A stretch of 64,000 nt of DNA from Sphingopyxis sp. 113P3 (GTDB lineage Bacteria > Pseudomonadota > Alphaproteobacteria > Sphingomonadales > Sphingomonadaceae). A program made the position numbers and the translations under genes. Positions within the stretch are counted from its first letter, which is position 1, and each line of letters starts with the position of its first letter. This document shows, piece after piece, positions 8,087 to 16,232 of the stretch. The notes beneath the pieces were generated by a model, which was not told the origin of the DNA, searched no databases, and saw nothing but the letters and a program-made list of their open reading frames with translations. Location: positions 179,438 to 243,437 of the forward strand of contig NZ_CP009453.1 of NCBI RefSeq assembly GCF_001278035.1, written 5' to 3'.

Positions 8087-9349
8087 GTGTCATGGGCAAT
8101 CGTCGACATAGCCAATTTCTACGTCAGCGCGGAGCGATTGTTCGATCCGGCCCTGCGCGATGTGCCCGTCATCGTCTTGTCCAACAACGATGGCTGCGCG
8201 ATCGCGCGCAGTGAAGAGGCGAAGGCGCTGCACGTCCGTATGGGCGACCCGGTCTTCAAGATGCGCGATCGGATCAAACGCCACGGAATCCAGCTCCGAT
8301 CGAGCAATTATGAACTGTATGCCGACCTCAATCGACGCTTCAACGCGGTCATCGCCGATCACTCCGATATGGTGGAGATCTACTCGATCGACGAAAGCTT
8401 TTTCCGGCTGCCGGTGCTGCCGGACGGCCTCGGCAACGTCGTGGCCGCGCACGCGGTCCGCGAGGATATAGCGCGATCGGTCGGCCTGCCGACCCGGATC
8501 GGCTTGGGTCCGACCCGCACGTTATCCAAGGTGGCAAACGCCTTGGCGAAGGCGACCGAGAAGGTGTGGGGAGGGGTGGTCGATCTCCACGACGTCGAGC
8601 TGCGCCGGCGTCTGTTCGACCAATGGCCGGTAGGAGAAGTGTGGGGCATCGGGCACGCGCTGGCAGCGCGGCTCCGCCCGCTCGGTGTGAAGACGACGGC
8701 GGACTTGGCCGCGCTACCTCCGGCGGTCGCACGCGATGTGGGAACGGTGGTGCTGGAACGGCTCGTGCGCGAGCTGGGTGGGATCGAGTGCGACGACTTC
8801 AAGGTGGCGCCCGAACCGCTCAAGGCGACCGCAGTGACGCGGCAATTTGGCGCGCCCGTCTCCGATCTCGCCGAGCTGCGCGAAGCGATGGCGCGCCGCG
8901 CAGCGCGTGCGGCCGAGAAGATACGCGCGCAAGGACTGGCGGCGAGCCGGTTGATCGCCTTCGCACATGGCTCGCGTTATCGCCCGAACCCGCCTTCGGC
9001 ATCCCGATCGGCGCGGCTGTCCCCGCCGACCAACGATCCGCGCATCATCGTGGGGATCGCGGGGAAGATGATGGAAGCGATGTTTCAACCGGGAGGCGTC
9101 TATACCAAATGCGGCGTCTTGCTGGAGGATCTGACAGCGGAAGGGGCGGGGCAGGCGGACCTCTTTGCGACAGCCGATCCCAAGGCACCCGCGCTGTTGG
9201 CGGCAATGGATGGTCTCAATAGCCGGTTTGGGAGAAACACGGTCATCTTGGCGGCGCAGGGGTGCGGTGCGCGGTCGTTCGATACGAAGCGATCACAGAA
9301 GAGCCCGGCATGGACGACCCGGATCGGGGAGATACCCGTTGCGCGATGA
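8087..9349 (+). CDS. umuC: Translesion DNA polymerase V catalytic subunit UmuC
   Basis: A 420-residue Y-family polymerase. Metal-binding Asp7 is in VDIANFYVSAERLFDP, and Asp102/Glu103 are in IYSIDESFF. The finger/palm sequence NNDGCAIARSEEAKAL, the thumb HhH (VGEVWGIGHALAARL) and a little-finger domain complete it, with length normal for UmuC. GTG at 8087, four bases after the umuD stop, is the likely start. Plasmid umuDC/rulAB/imp-type operons raise mutability and UV survival. Confidence 0.93.
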   Translation: MSWAIVDIANFYVSAERLFDPALRDVPVIVLSNNDGCAIARSEEAKALHVRMGDPVFKMRDRIKRHGIQLRSSNYELYADLNRRFNAVIADHSDMVEIYSIDESFFRLPVLPDGLGNVVAAHAVREDIARSVGLPTRIGLGPTRTLSKVANALAKATEKVWGGVVDLHDVELRRRLFDQWPVGEVWGIGHALAARLRPLGVKTTADLAALPPAVARDVGTVVLERLVRELGGIECDDFKVAPEPLKATAVTRQFGAPVSDLAELREAMARRAARAAEKIRAQGLAASRLIAFAHGSRYRPNPPSASRSARLSPPTNDPRIIVGIAGKMMEAMFQPGGVYTKCGVLLEDLTAEGAGQADLFATADPKAPALLAAMDGLNSRFGRNTVILAAQGCGARSFDTKRSQKSPAWTTRIGEIPVAR

Positions 9350-9354
9350 AGCCG

Positions 9355-10177
9355 TTAGCGGCTCCGGTCCTTATCGCGCGGTGCAGGTGCCTGCACCTGC
9401 GCCGCGCGGCCGATCTCGCCGTCCAGTGAACCGCCAGCCTTGATCCGATCGGCGACGAGCTGGCGCGTCGACTCCCTGATCGTTGCGACCATGCGGGCGC
9501 TTTCACCCCGATCGGCCGCCGTCTTCATGGCGGCATCGACAATCGCTTGCGCGGGCGAAAGGCGTGGATCGGCATGGTTCTTTTCGGGCGTGTTCTTGAT
9601 GAAAAGCTCGGCAAGCCGCTCTTGCCCGGGTGAATGGCCGGGGGGGAGGATCGGCCGCTCCAGCGCCCGCACGGCGCGTTGAAGCTGCGCCGATTGCTGA
9701 CCGTTGATCTGCACGCCCAGGGCGGCCCCGATCTCACGCACACGCTCAAGGGGCGTTTGTTGGGCGGTAACGACGGCATCGACCTGCCGCACGCCGAGAT
9801 AGGTCAAAAGGTGGGACTGGTAGATCGGACCCTTGGCGTGCCGGACATAGGCAAGCTCGGTTCGTGCATTCGCGATGGCAGTAGATGGCGCGCTTTCTCC
9901 GATCAATTCGCGCAATCGTTCGGCCGCCTGCTGTCGGGCGGCGGGCAGGTAGCGTTCCAGTTCTTCGCGCGCCTTAGCGAGGGTGACGCGATAGCGTTGC
10001 CCCTCGGGTGGCGCGCGGTTCGGAAGCATGGCAATCCCGGCGGGACCGATGCGCGCCTCGGGCGCGAGGTCGCGCTTGACTGCCGCTGCGGAAAGAACCG
10101 CGGCCATGCCGCGATGATCCCCCGTTAGAAAGCCGTGCCGGGATGCCTCCATCCACCCCACATTCTCCAAGTAAGTC
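9355..10177 (-). pseudogene. 5'-truncated plasmid gene, product unknown
   Basis: Open for about 273 residues but with no native start: the reading frame enters from the left end of the IS1380-family element at about 10178. The remaining protein is hydrophilic, rich in Arg/Glu/Gln and helical (KAREELERYLPAARQQAAERLRELIGE, PLERVREIGAALG). It could be the C-terminal part of a mobilisation or relaxase-type protein, but no catalytic motif is left to show it. It converges on umuC with five bases between stops. Translation from an internal ATG (MEASRHGF) is possible. Confidence 0.45.
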
Positions 10178-11786
10178 GCTGATTTCGCTGTCGTAATCGT
10201 GATATTTCGCATATAAATCATGGCGTTGACGGCTGCGAGGGGCGCGTTTCATGGATCACCTGGAGGGTGCGGGCTTGGCGCGGGGAGATCGGGTTGATTT
10301 CGACCGCCGTGTGCGTCTGGAGTTCCGTGGTGCGCAGATCAGTTCAGACGGTGGCCTGCTGGTGATGCGCGAGCTTGATGACGTGCTCGGCCTGTCCAAT
10401 CTGGCGTCGGAGGCGCTGCGAGACAGCCGCACCGGGAAGAACACGCTCCATCGGCTTGACGGATTGTTCCGGCAATCGGTGTTCGGACGACTGGCCGGAT
10501 ACGAGGATGTGAACGATGCCGACCGCTTGGCCCTCGATCCCGTGATGCGTCAGGTCGTTGGCGGCAGGGCCGTCGAGGCGCAAGCTGCTTCGGCATCGCA
10601 GATGGGACGGTTCGAGACCGAGACGCTGGCTCTGGCCGCGAACCGGGCGGCGCTGGCCGATCTGAACGGCCAATGGATCGACCGGTTTCATGACCGCAAC
10701 GGGTTGAAATACATCGTGCTGGACATGGACAGCTCGGTCAGCCCCACCCACGGCGATCAGGAAGGTACTGCCTGGAACGGGCATTTCGACTGCACCTGCT
10801 ATCACCCCATCTTCTTGTTCAACCAGTTTGGCATGCTGGAGCGCTGCGCCCTGCGTAACGGCAATGTCCACAGCGCCGATGGCTGGCGGGATGTCCTTGA
10901 TCCCGTCATTGCCCGATATGCTGGCCGCGACCTTGGTGGACGCTTCTTCCGGGCCGACGCTGCCTACGCGATCCCCGCGATCTATATGCGGCTGGAAGAA
11001 GCCAGGTTCTTCTACGCCATCCGTCTGCCCGCCAACGCCGTCTTGCGCGAGAAGATCGCGCATCGGCTGACACGGCCCGTGGGACGGCCTTCGCTGACCA
11101 AGGTCAAACGGTTCTTCGAGGACTTCGAGTATCAGGCGGCGTCCTGGGACAAGCCGCGCCGCGTCATCGCCAAGATCGAATGGCATCCGGGCGAGCTGTT
11201 CCCCAAAGTCGGCTTCATCGTCACCAACCTGCCGATGGAGCCAGACTGGGTGGTGAGGTTCTACAACCAGCGCGGCACCGCAGAGCAGCACATCAAGGAA
11301 GGCAAATATGCCTTTCGCTGGACGCGGCTGTCATGCCGGAAGTTCCGGCACAACGAGGTGCGGCTGCAACTGCACGCGCTGGCCTACAACCTGGCAACCT
11401 TCCTGCGCTGCATCGAACTGCCCGAGGCCATGGCGGACTGGTCGTTGACCAGCCTGCAACTCAAGCTGATCAAGATCGGCGCCCGCGTCGTCCGCCACGC
11501 CCGCGCCATTACCTTCCAGTTGGCCGAGGTCGCCGTCACCGGCCCGATGGTGCGGGCCGTCCTTGCCGCCATCCGCCGTCTTCGAACGCCTCCGTCATGC
11601 GCATGACCACGATCCATGCCCAAGCTGAACGAAAGCGGCAGGACAGGTCCGTCTGCCGCGCGGAAAAGCGGCTCTGCCGGGCCAGAATGCTGCGGGTTCG
11701 AGGCTTGATCCACCCGACTTCGGCCGTTTGCGCGACGACAGACACCGCTCGGGGCGAAAAACGCTTGCCCAGCGAGCAAAATCAGG
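10178..11786 (+). mobile_element. IS1380-family insertion sequence
   Basis: About 1.6 kb around a complete transposase. Candidate terminal inverted repeats are GCTGATTTCGCT at the left (from 10178) and, on the reverse strand of the right end, CCTGATTTTGCT (to 11786), matching at 10 of 12 positions. No clear target duplication was found. Together with the cut gene on the left and unrelated DNA on the right, this suggests a rearrangement or deletion next to the element. Confidence 0.7.
10251..11606 (+). CDS. IS1380-family transposase
   Basis: A 451-residue DDE transposase. Recognisable family features are the N-terminal SSDGGLLVMRELDDVLGL, the first catalytic Asp in KYIVLDMDSSVSPTHGDQEG with WNGHFDCTCYHPIFLFN, the second in FRADAAYAIPAIY, and the catalytic region near RGTAEQHIKEGKYAFRW. 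There is no frameshift, so the element may still be active. The ATG at 10251 lies about 70 bases inside the left end. Confidence 0.9.
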   Translation: MDHLEGAGLARGDRVDFDRRVRLEFRGAQISSDGGLLVMRELDDVLGLSNLASEALRDSRTGKNTLHRLDGLFRQSVFGRLAGYEDVNDADRLALDPVMRQVVGGRAVEAQAASASQMGRFETETLALAANRAALADLNGQWIDRFHDRNGLKYIVLDMDSSVSPTHGDQEGTAWNGHFDCTCYHPIFLFNQFGMLERCALRNGNVHSADGWRDVLDPVIARYAGRDLGGRFFRADAAYAIPAIYMRLEEARFFYAIRLPANAVLREKIAHRLTRPVGRPSLTKVKRFFEDFEYQAASWDKPRRVIAKIEWHPGELFPKVGFIVTNLPMEPDWVVRFYNQRGTAEQHIKEGKYAFRWTRLSCRKFRHNEVRLQLHALAYNLATFLRCIELPEAMADWSLTSLQLKLIKIGARVVRHARAITFQLAEVAVTGPMVRAVLAAIRRLRTPPSCA

Positions 11787-11827
11787 CGATCTTGAAGTCA
11801 AGCGGCGGGCCACTTGGGGAATGTCGG

Positions 11828-11856
11828 TTGACACCACGCCGCTGGGTTAATACAAA
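11828..11856 (+). promoter_or_regulatory. Sigma-70-type promoter of the duplicated-domain protein
   Basis: TTGACA, 17 bases, TACAAA, followed 37 bases later by the ATG at 11894. The -35 is a perfect match with ideal spacing, and the -10 is partial. Confidence 0.5.
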
Positions 11857-11893
11857 CTCCCCTTCGTCCTGACACCTTATTGGAGCGCCGATC

Positions 11894-12574
11894 ATGTCAA
11901 TAAAAACTCTGTTCATGGGCGGCCTGATCGTCTTGGGAACCCCCCTGGCCGTTTCCGCCGCCGACATGTCGGCCACCTGGATCGTGAAGGGCGAGTTCGG
12001 TTCCGACCTCCAATATTCGCTGTTTTGCCAGCTGGAGGAAAACACCTCCAAGATCGCAGGCCCCTGCGTCGCCATGCAGGGTAAACTGCTGAAAGCAACC
12101 GGCCGGCTGACGGGCGACACCCTGACGTTCCGCTATGACACCGACTATGACGGCAGAGGGTTGACCCTGGAGTACAGCGGCGACGTGAAGCCCGACGGCA
12201 CGGTGATCGGACGGATCAACGCCGGGATCTCCACCGGTCAGTTCAGGGGCTCCAAAGTGATGAGCCGCGACGCCGATCATTCCACCACCTGGAAGTTCGA
12301 CGTCGGCTTCACGCCGGAGATCAAATACTCCGTGCTTTGCACTTTCAAGGCCGATGGGGTGAAGATCAAAGGCCCGTGCTCCATAATCCAGGGCCCGACC
12401 CTTCAGGCCAAGGGCGCGGTGGACGGCTCCAAGGCCACCTTCGCTTACGACACCGACTATCAGGGCCGGGCGGTCCATGTGGAGTATACCGGCGAGGTCC
12501 AGGCGGACGGGTCGATGAAGGGGTCGATCCGGGAAGGCGACTCCGAAGGCTCGTTCACGGCGGCCAGATACTAA
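11894..12574 (+). CDS. Exported protein with two tandem homologous domains, function unknown
   Basis: A 226-residue protein with a signal peptide (MSIKTLFMGGLIVLGTPLAVSA) and two copies of a domain of about 100 residues. Both copies run: W at the start, LQYSLFC or IKYSVLC, I.GPC....G..L.A.G, FRYDTDY.GR or FAYDTDYQGR, EY.G.V..DG...G.I, ending near S.G.F. Each copy has two conserved cysteines that may pair. It is likely periplasmic and beta-rich. Not recognised by name. It is the only intact gene in a block of fragments right of the IS element. Confidence 0.7.
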   Translation: MSIKTLFMGGLIVLGTPLAVSAADMSATWIVKGEFGSDLQYSLFCQLEENTSKIAGPCVAMQGKLLKATGRLTGDTLTFRYDTDYDGRGLTLEYSGDVKPDGTVIGRINAGISTGQFRGSKVMSRDADHSTTWKFDVGFTPEIKYSVLCTFKADGVKIKGPCSIIQGPTLQAKGAVDGSKATFAYDTDYQGRAVHVEYTGEVQADGSMKGSIREGDSEGSFTAARY

Positions 12575-12640
12575 ACCCGGCCGGATTCGAGGGCGCGGCG
12601 CATAGGCATCGCCGGCGTTTTGACGGATAAACGCCGCGCG

Positions 12641-13244
12641 ATGACAGCTCCCCCCCCGCCTGTTCGACCGCGCCCGGCATCGGCGAAAGCTGGACCGGGC
12701 CGCGTCGCGGTTTGCGTCGGCGGGCTTCCTCAAGGCCCGCGCGGCGGAGGATCTCGCCGAGCGGCTGGCCGTCATAGCGCGGACCTTTCCCGTCTGCGCC
12801 GACCTAGGCGCCCGCGACGGCGCATTCGCCCGGGCGCTGGCGGTGAGCGACGCCGCGGGAAAGATCGGCGCGATCATCGAGACCGACCTTTCATGGCCGA
12901 TGCTGGCCGGCCGGCCGGGGCTTCGCCTGCAAGCCGATGAGGAGCGTCTGCCCTTCGCGGACCAGAGCCTGGACCTGGTGGTCTCGACGCTCGCCTTGCA
13001 CTGGACCAACGACCTGCCGGGCAGCCTGATCCAGGTCCGGCGCGCCCTTCGTCCCGACGGGCTGTTTCTGGCCTCGATCCTGGGTGGGGCGACCTTGACC
13101 GAGTTGCGGCAGGCCCTGATGGCAGCAGAAGCCGAGATCACCGGCGGGGCTGGCCTCAGGGTGGCGCCCCTGGCCGACGCCTATGACGCGGCGGGACTGC
13201 TCCAGCGGGCGGGGTTCGCCCTGCCGGTGGCTGATGTCGAATGA
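12641..13244 (+). pseudogene. SAM-dependent methyltransferase, frameshifted and 3'-truncated
   Basis: The body encodes a BioC-like class I methyltransferase: LFDRARHRRKLDRAA near the start, VCADLGARDGAFARAL (SAM motif I), DEERLPFADQSLDLVVSTLALHW and LRPDGLFLASILGG. The ATG at 12641 is out of frame with this body because a run of eight C (12650-12657) is one base too long or two too short. The 3' end is lost: after FALPVADVE the frame stops where PIN-family sequence begins, where relatives continue for about 80 more residues. A sequencing error in the C-run cannot be excluded, but the truncation is independent of it. Confidence 0.65.
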
Positions 13245-13632
13245 AATCACGCGCGACAGAATGAAGGCCGCACTTCCAGAGGCCGATGTCGCTAACTACC
13301 AGGCGCTGATCCCAACACTGTCCTTACCGGACCCCGACGACCGGCATGTCCTCGCCGCTGCCATCGCCGGAAAGGCTTCGGTCATCGTCACATGGAACCT
13401 CAAGGACTTCCCCGCCTCGGCGCTCAAACCTCACGGTGTGGCCTGCGTTTCGCCAGACGATTTCCTGGCGGGTCTTCATGCGGCCTTTCCAGATCTGTTG
13501 ATCGAGAGCGTCAACCGCGCGCGTCAAAATCTGCGCAAGACGCTCCCGTCGATCGACGAGTTTCTGGCCGCACTCGAGCGCCAAGGGCTGACGGCCATTG
13601 TCGGCATCCTTCGTCAGCAGCAGCGGAAATAA
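13234..13632 (+). pseudogene. 5'-truncated PIN-domain ribonuclease (VapC-like) remnant
   Basis: About 130 residues matching the second half of a PIN-domain protein: DPDDRHVLAAAIAGKASVIVTWNLKDFPASAL holds the conserved DRHVLAAA and N-L-x-D-F motifs with acidic residues of the active site. The first half, including the first catalytic Asp, is missing; upstream is methyltransferase sequence read in another frame. The C-terminal extension (IDEFLAALERQGL) is intact. Not expected to be an active nuclease. Confidence 0.6.
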
Positions 13633-13756
13633 CTTGGTCTCTGCTCTTGCATATCCGTCCGGAGCCTTTTTGATCCCGGGACATCGTGCTGCGGCTCGAA
13701 AGTTCGATTGCGTCATTAAAACGCCGTTGAACTCCCGGAGGCCCGACAGGGCCGCT

Positions 13757-14098
13757 TCATGGATTGGCGCCAGTGACCTCGCGGACGAACGCATCGATGG
13801 CGTCTTGCATCTGGGTCAGACCCGGCTCCTCCAGGGGATAGTGGCCAGCATTATCCAGCATCACCTGACGCACCGACACCTTGGTGATCGGGTCGAGCAC
13901 GGGCTTGCTGAGTTCGGCAGGGCTCCAGCGGTCGGCGGCCGGCTGGGTGTGCAGGATCGGGCAGATATCGAAATCGACAGGTTCGATTTCTGGGGCATAC
14001 TGATGATACGTGTTGAGGAACCGGATTGAGGCTCGGTTTCCGGCGGAAGTCCGATCCGAGAGGAAGACCTTCATCGCATCGGGATTATTACATTCCAC
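13757..14098 (-). pseudogene. C-terminal fragment of an alpha/beta hydrolase
   Basis: About 105 residues matching the end of an alpha/beta-hydrolase fold: DICPILHTQPAADRWSP (the strand before the acid residue) and VMLDNAGHYPLEEPGL with the catalytic His in NAGHYP. The nucleophile half is absent. The first residues overlap the truncated 3' end of the fic gene, so the fragment starts at a recombination junction near 14090. Confidence 0.6.
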
Positions 14099-14586
14099 TT
14101 GTCTTTGTCGATCGCGGCGATGCGGATCGGGTGTCCGGCCTCGCGCGCGAGCTGCGCCGCGTGGTGGCGCATGGTGCGCCCATTACCTTCGCGGAAAGGA
14201 TGGATGGCGTTGATCTCGTTGATGTGGTCGCCGAGCCGGTCGAAAAACTCGTCTCGAGGAAGTCCGCGAAAGCCGCTTTGCGCGCCCATGTCGGCAAACC
14301 GCTTGTCGAGTTCACGCGCGACATAGGGCACGGCTGCGAAGCTCGAGCCGCCCTTGGCGATGTTGACGGTCCGGTCCTGCCCCGCCCAATCATAGAGGTC
14401 TTGAAACAGATGCTTGTGAAGCGCGCGATAGCCGTCGGTCGTCGCTGGAAAAGTCAGGCGCGCGGCCTCTGCGCCGCGCGCCTGCGTTAGGCGCCGCTCA
14501 GCTTCGATGAGCGTCTTTTCATCGGTGAGCCCGAGCCGGTTTCGAAGCGTCTCGGTGCCGGGATACGTGTAAGGATCGCTTGCCAA
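14071..14586 (-). CDS. fic: Fic/DOC-family AMP-transferase toxin (3' end altered)
   Basis: A 171-residue Fic protein that would transfer AMP to target proteins. The active-site loop HPFREGNGRTMRHH is complete, and the preceding beta-hairpin region (KGGSSFAAVPYVARELDKRF) is present. After KDKWN the sequence changes to VIIPMR and stops, where relatives usually go on for 20 or more residues; the switch coincides with the hydrolase fragment, so the C-terminus is probably lost. A TTG start lies two bases after the antitoxin stop, giving tight coupling. Activity is uncertain. Confidence 0.8.
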   Translation of the reverse strand: MASDPYTYPGTETLRNRLGLTDEKTLIEAERRLTQARGAEAARLTFPATTDGYRALHKHLFQDLYDWAGQDRTVNIAKGGSSFAAVPYVARELDKRFADMGAQSGFRGLPRDEFFDRLGDHINEINAIHPFREGNGRTMRHHAAQLAREAGHPIRIAAIDKDKWNVIIPMR

Positions 14587-14588
14587 TG

Positions 14589-14846
14589 TCAGGCAGCGAT
14601 CTGGCGGGTTCCGGGCGGATAGAGACTAAGGATGATCGAGGGCATGAGTGCGGGAGGCACACCCTCGTCGAGCATCATCGCGAACATCGCGTCTTCATCG
14701 ATGGTCGGCGTCATGTCTTCAATCACGAGATTGGCGCGGGACTCCGCGACATCCTCGCGCCAGAGCGCGATCTGTTCGGGAGTGCCGCGTTCGAAATCCA
14801 TCTGGCGGATGCGCTCGCGCAGCGCTTCAATATCGATCTGGGCCAT
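14589..14846 (-). CDS. VbhA-like antitoxin of the Fic pair
   Basis: An 85-residue acidic helical protein directly upstream of fic. The segment SRANLVIEDMTPT resembles the inhibitory helix of class I Fic antitoxins (S-x-x-x-E-[GN]); the Ser position is not exactly conserved. It would block the Fic ATP site. AAGGATG precedes the ATG at 14846. Confidence 0.65.
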   Translation of the reverse strand: MAQIDIEALRERIRQMDFERGTPEQIALWREDVAESRANLVIEDMTPTIDEDAMFAMMLDEGVPPALMPSIILSLYPPGTRQIAA

Positions 14847-14933
14847 CGCGTCATCCTTTCTATCTTAACCTTACTCTCCCCGGCGCGATTCCTCAACAAA
14901 TCACTCGACGCGGCAGTCACTCGGTTCACCATG

Positions 14934-14957
14934 TCCCGCGCCCGTTCGGGCGCGGGA
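14934..14957 (-). terminator. Strong hairpin between DUF3768 and antitoxin genes
   Basis: TCCCGCGCCCG, TT, CGGGCGCGGGA: a perfect 11-pair stem with a two-base loop, 16 bases past the DUF3768 stop on the minus strand. No T-run follows. Confidence 0.55.
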
Positions 14958-14972
14958 TGATCGCCGCAACTA

Positions 14973-15359
14973 TCAGTATTCGTTGGCTAACATGATGGTC
15001 AGCACACGCTTGGTCTGGTGCTCATCCCACGGCACTTCGCTGCCATAGGTGAGCGTATTATCGTAGTAATCCACTTTCCAGAACACTGTCTCGGCAATCG
15101 TCTTCTCGTCTTTGGGCCGCTCCTGCGTCCACCCTCCCGTCGCGAGGCGATAGACCGCGCCGAAATCATGTTCCCCATAGGGGTCATTGTCTCCGTCGAA
15201 CCGGGAAAATCCCACGATCGCCGCCAGTGCCGCAAAGCGGTCGGCATCGGGAAGGGACTGAAACCCTAGCGTGACGTTGGCAATGGAAGCCGTGCCGGGA
15301 TTGCTCCGGGCCGCATCGTTCAGGCGACGGATGGTGTCGAGTTGTTCGGGGCTGCGCAT
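14973..15359 (-). CDS. DUF3768-family plasmid protein
   Basis: A 128-residue protein common on alphaproteobacterial plasmids, function unknown. Diagnostic stretches: RRLNDAARSNPG, VTLGFQSLPDADRFAALAAIVGFSRFDGDNDPYGEHDFGAV, FWKVDYYDNTLTYGSEVPWDE and the end RVLTIMLANEY. The start at 15359 is set by AGGAGG seven bases upstream; the longer frame has no such site. A conserved structured leader (15417-15576) lies 58 bases upstream. Confidence 0.8.
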   Translation of the reverse strand: MRSPEQLDTIRRLNDAARSNPGTASIANVTLGFQSLPDADRFAALAAIVGFSRFDGDNDPYGEHDFGAVYRLATGGWTQERPKDEKTIAETVFWKVDYYDNTLTYGSEVPWDEHQTKRVLTIMLANEY

Positions 15360-15416
15360 AACTGATCCTCCTGCTGCATGGGCCGCAAGGCCGCTCGGCC
15401 TCACGGCCCTGCCTGT

Positions 15417-15576
15417 CCGGCGAGGACGGGATGGGGAGGGGGAGCGAGAATCTACTGCTGGCGCGGGCGAGCCGCCCTAGTGCGGTCGGCGCTTTGCGCC
15501 GGGTGCCGTGCTTGGCGGATTACACGGGCGGTCGATTGTCGTTCGGGAACGAAAGGGCGGCGCCCTTGGTGTTCCC
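15417..15576 (-). ncRNA. Structured leader element, copy A
   Basis: A 160-base non-coding stretch that recurs at 19900-20069 in the same orientation. Stems seen in both copies: GGGAAC/GTTCCC enclosing AAGGGC/GCCCTT; GCC...GGC around GYGCTT; a variable hairpin (CGGCGC-TTT-GCGCCG here); and GCCGC/GCGGT around CCTAGT. Paired changes between copies keep the stems. It precedes the DUF3768 gene on the minus strand, so it may be a 5' leader RNA or a protein-binding DNA element. Strand is inferred from position. Confidence 0.55.
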
Positions 15577-15608
15577 TCGCGCCGATCGCGCGATGCGCGG
15601 GCGGCGAG

Positions 15609-15660
15609 GACGGCGCGGTGCGGATCTCCGCACGGCATTCTTGCGCGCAAGCGCGCCGTC
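15609..15660. other. Branched inverted-repeat structure
   Basis: An outer stem GACGGCGCG/CGCGCCGTC encloses two perfect hairpins, GTGCGGA-TC-TCCGCAC and CTTGCGCGCAAG. It touches the stop of the gene at 15659-15958, so on the minus strand it could serve as that gene's terminator, set before leader copy A. Confidence 0.5.
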
Positions 15661-15958
15661 ATGACGGCGCGGTGCGTGCGTCGCGAGCGGCGATCACCAG
15701 CTCGACGATGCGGGGCTGATGGAAAAGCTCGCCGCGCTCGACGACGGCAAGGCCAGGACCATCCAACACGTCGCGGATGCGATCTTGCACCACGTCTTCC
15801 AGTTCACCGGCCAGAACCCAGAAATGGATCGGGTCGCGCTCGCGGCCTACGGCGCGGAATTGGTCGCACTCGGCAACGGCCTGAGCCAGCGCATTGAGCG
15901 CGGCCATCCCAAGCGCACGCTCGAAGGCGAGCTGCGCAAACAGGCGATGATGGGACAT
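15659..15958 (-). CDS. Conserved-looking hypothetical protein
   Basis: A 99-residue protein, not recognised. MSHHRLFAQLAFERALGMAALNALAQAVAECDQF, then IHFWVLAGELEDVVQDRIRDVLDG: amphipathic helices, no signal or membrane segment. The start at 15958 has GGAGG at good spacing. Followed on its strand by the branched hairpin and leader copy A. Confidence 0.55.
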   Translation of the reverse strand: MSHHRLFAQLAFERALGMAALNALAQAVAECDQFRAVGRERDPIHFWVLAGELEDVVQDRIRDVLDGPGLAVVERGELFHQPRIVELVIAARDARTAPS

Positions 15959-16232
15959 GGAAAACCTCCGTGTTGCCGTGATTGGCGACGACAGCGGGAG
16001 GTGCGCGGAACGCCGGGTCACAGGACCGCGAAGCGGCCGGCTTGCCGGGCAGCGGGGGAGCCGATTTACGCAGTGAATTGGGGGGACCGCTGATCCTTGA
16101 GGCGGCGGGCCGCGTCCCTCACGATGGGAGGAGACTGACGGACAGCCCTACCAAACAACGCCCGCCCACCAGGGCGGTCGATCAGGTGATTTTCTGCTTT
16201 CGTTCTCGTTCCCGCTGACTCATAGAATTGTC
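15959..16232. other. 274-base divergent intergenic region
   Basis: Lies between divergently read genes and should hold both promoters; none could be assigned. It contains short GC hairpins (for example around CGCCCGCCCACCAGGGCGG at 16170) and no supported gene. Confidence 0.35.
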
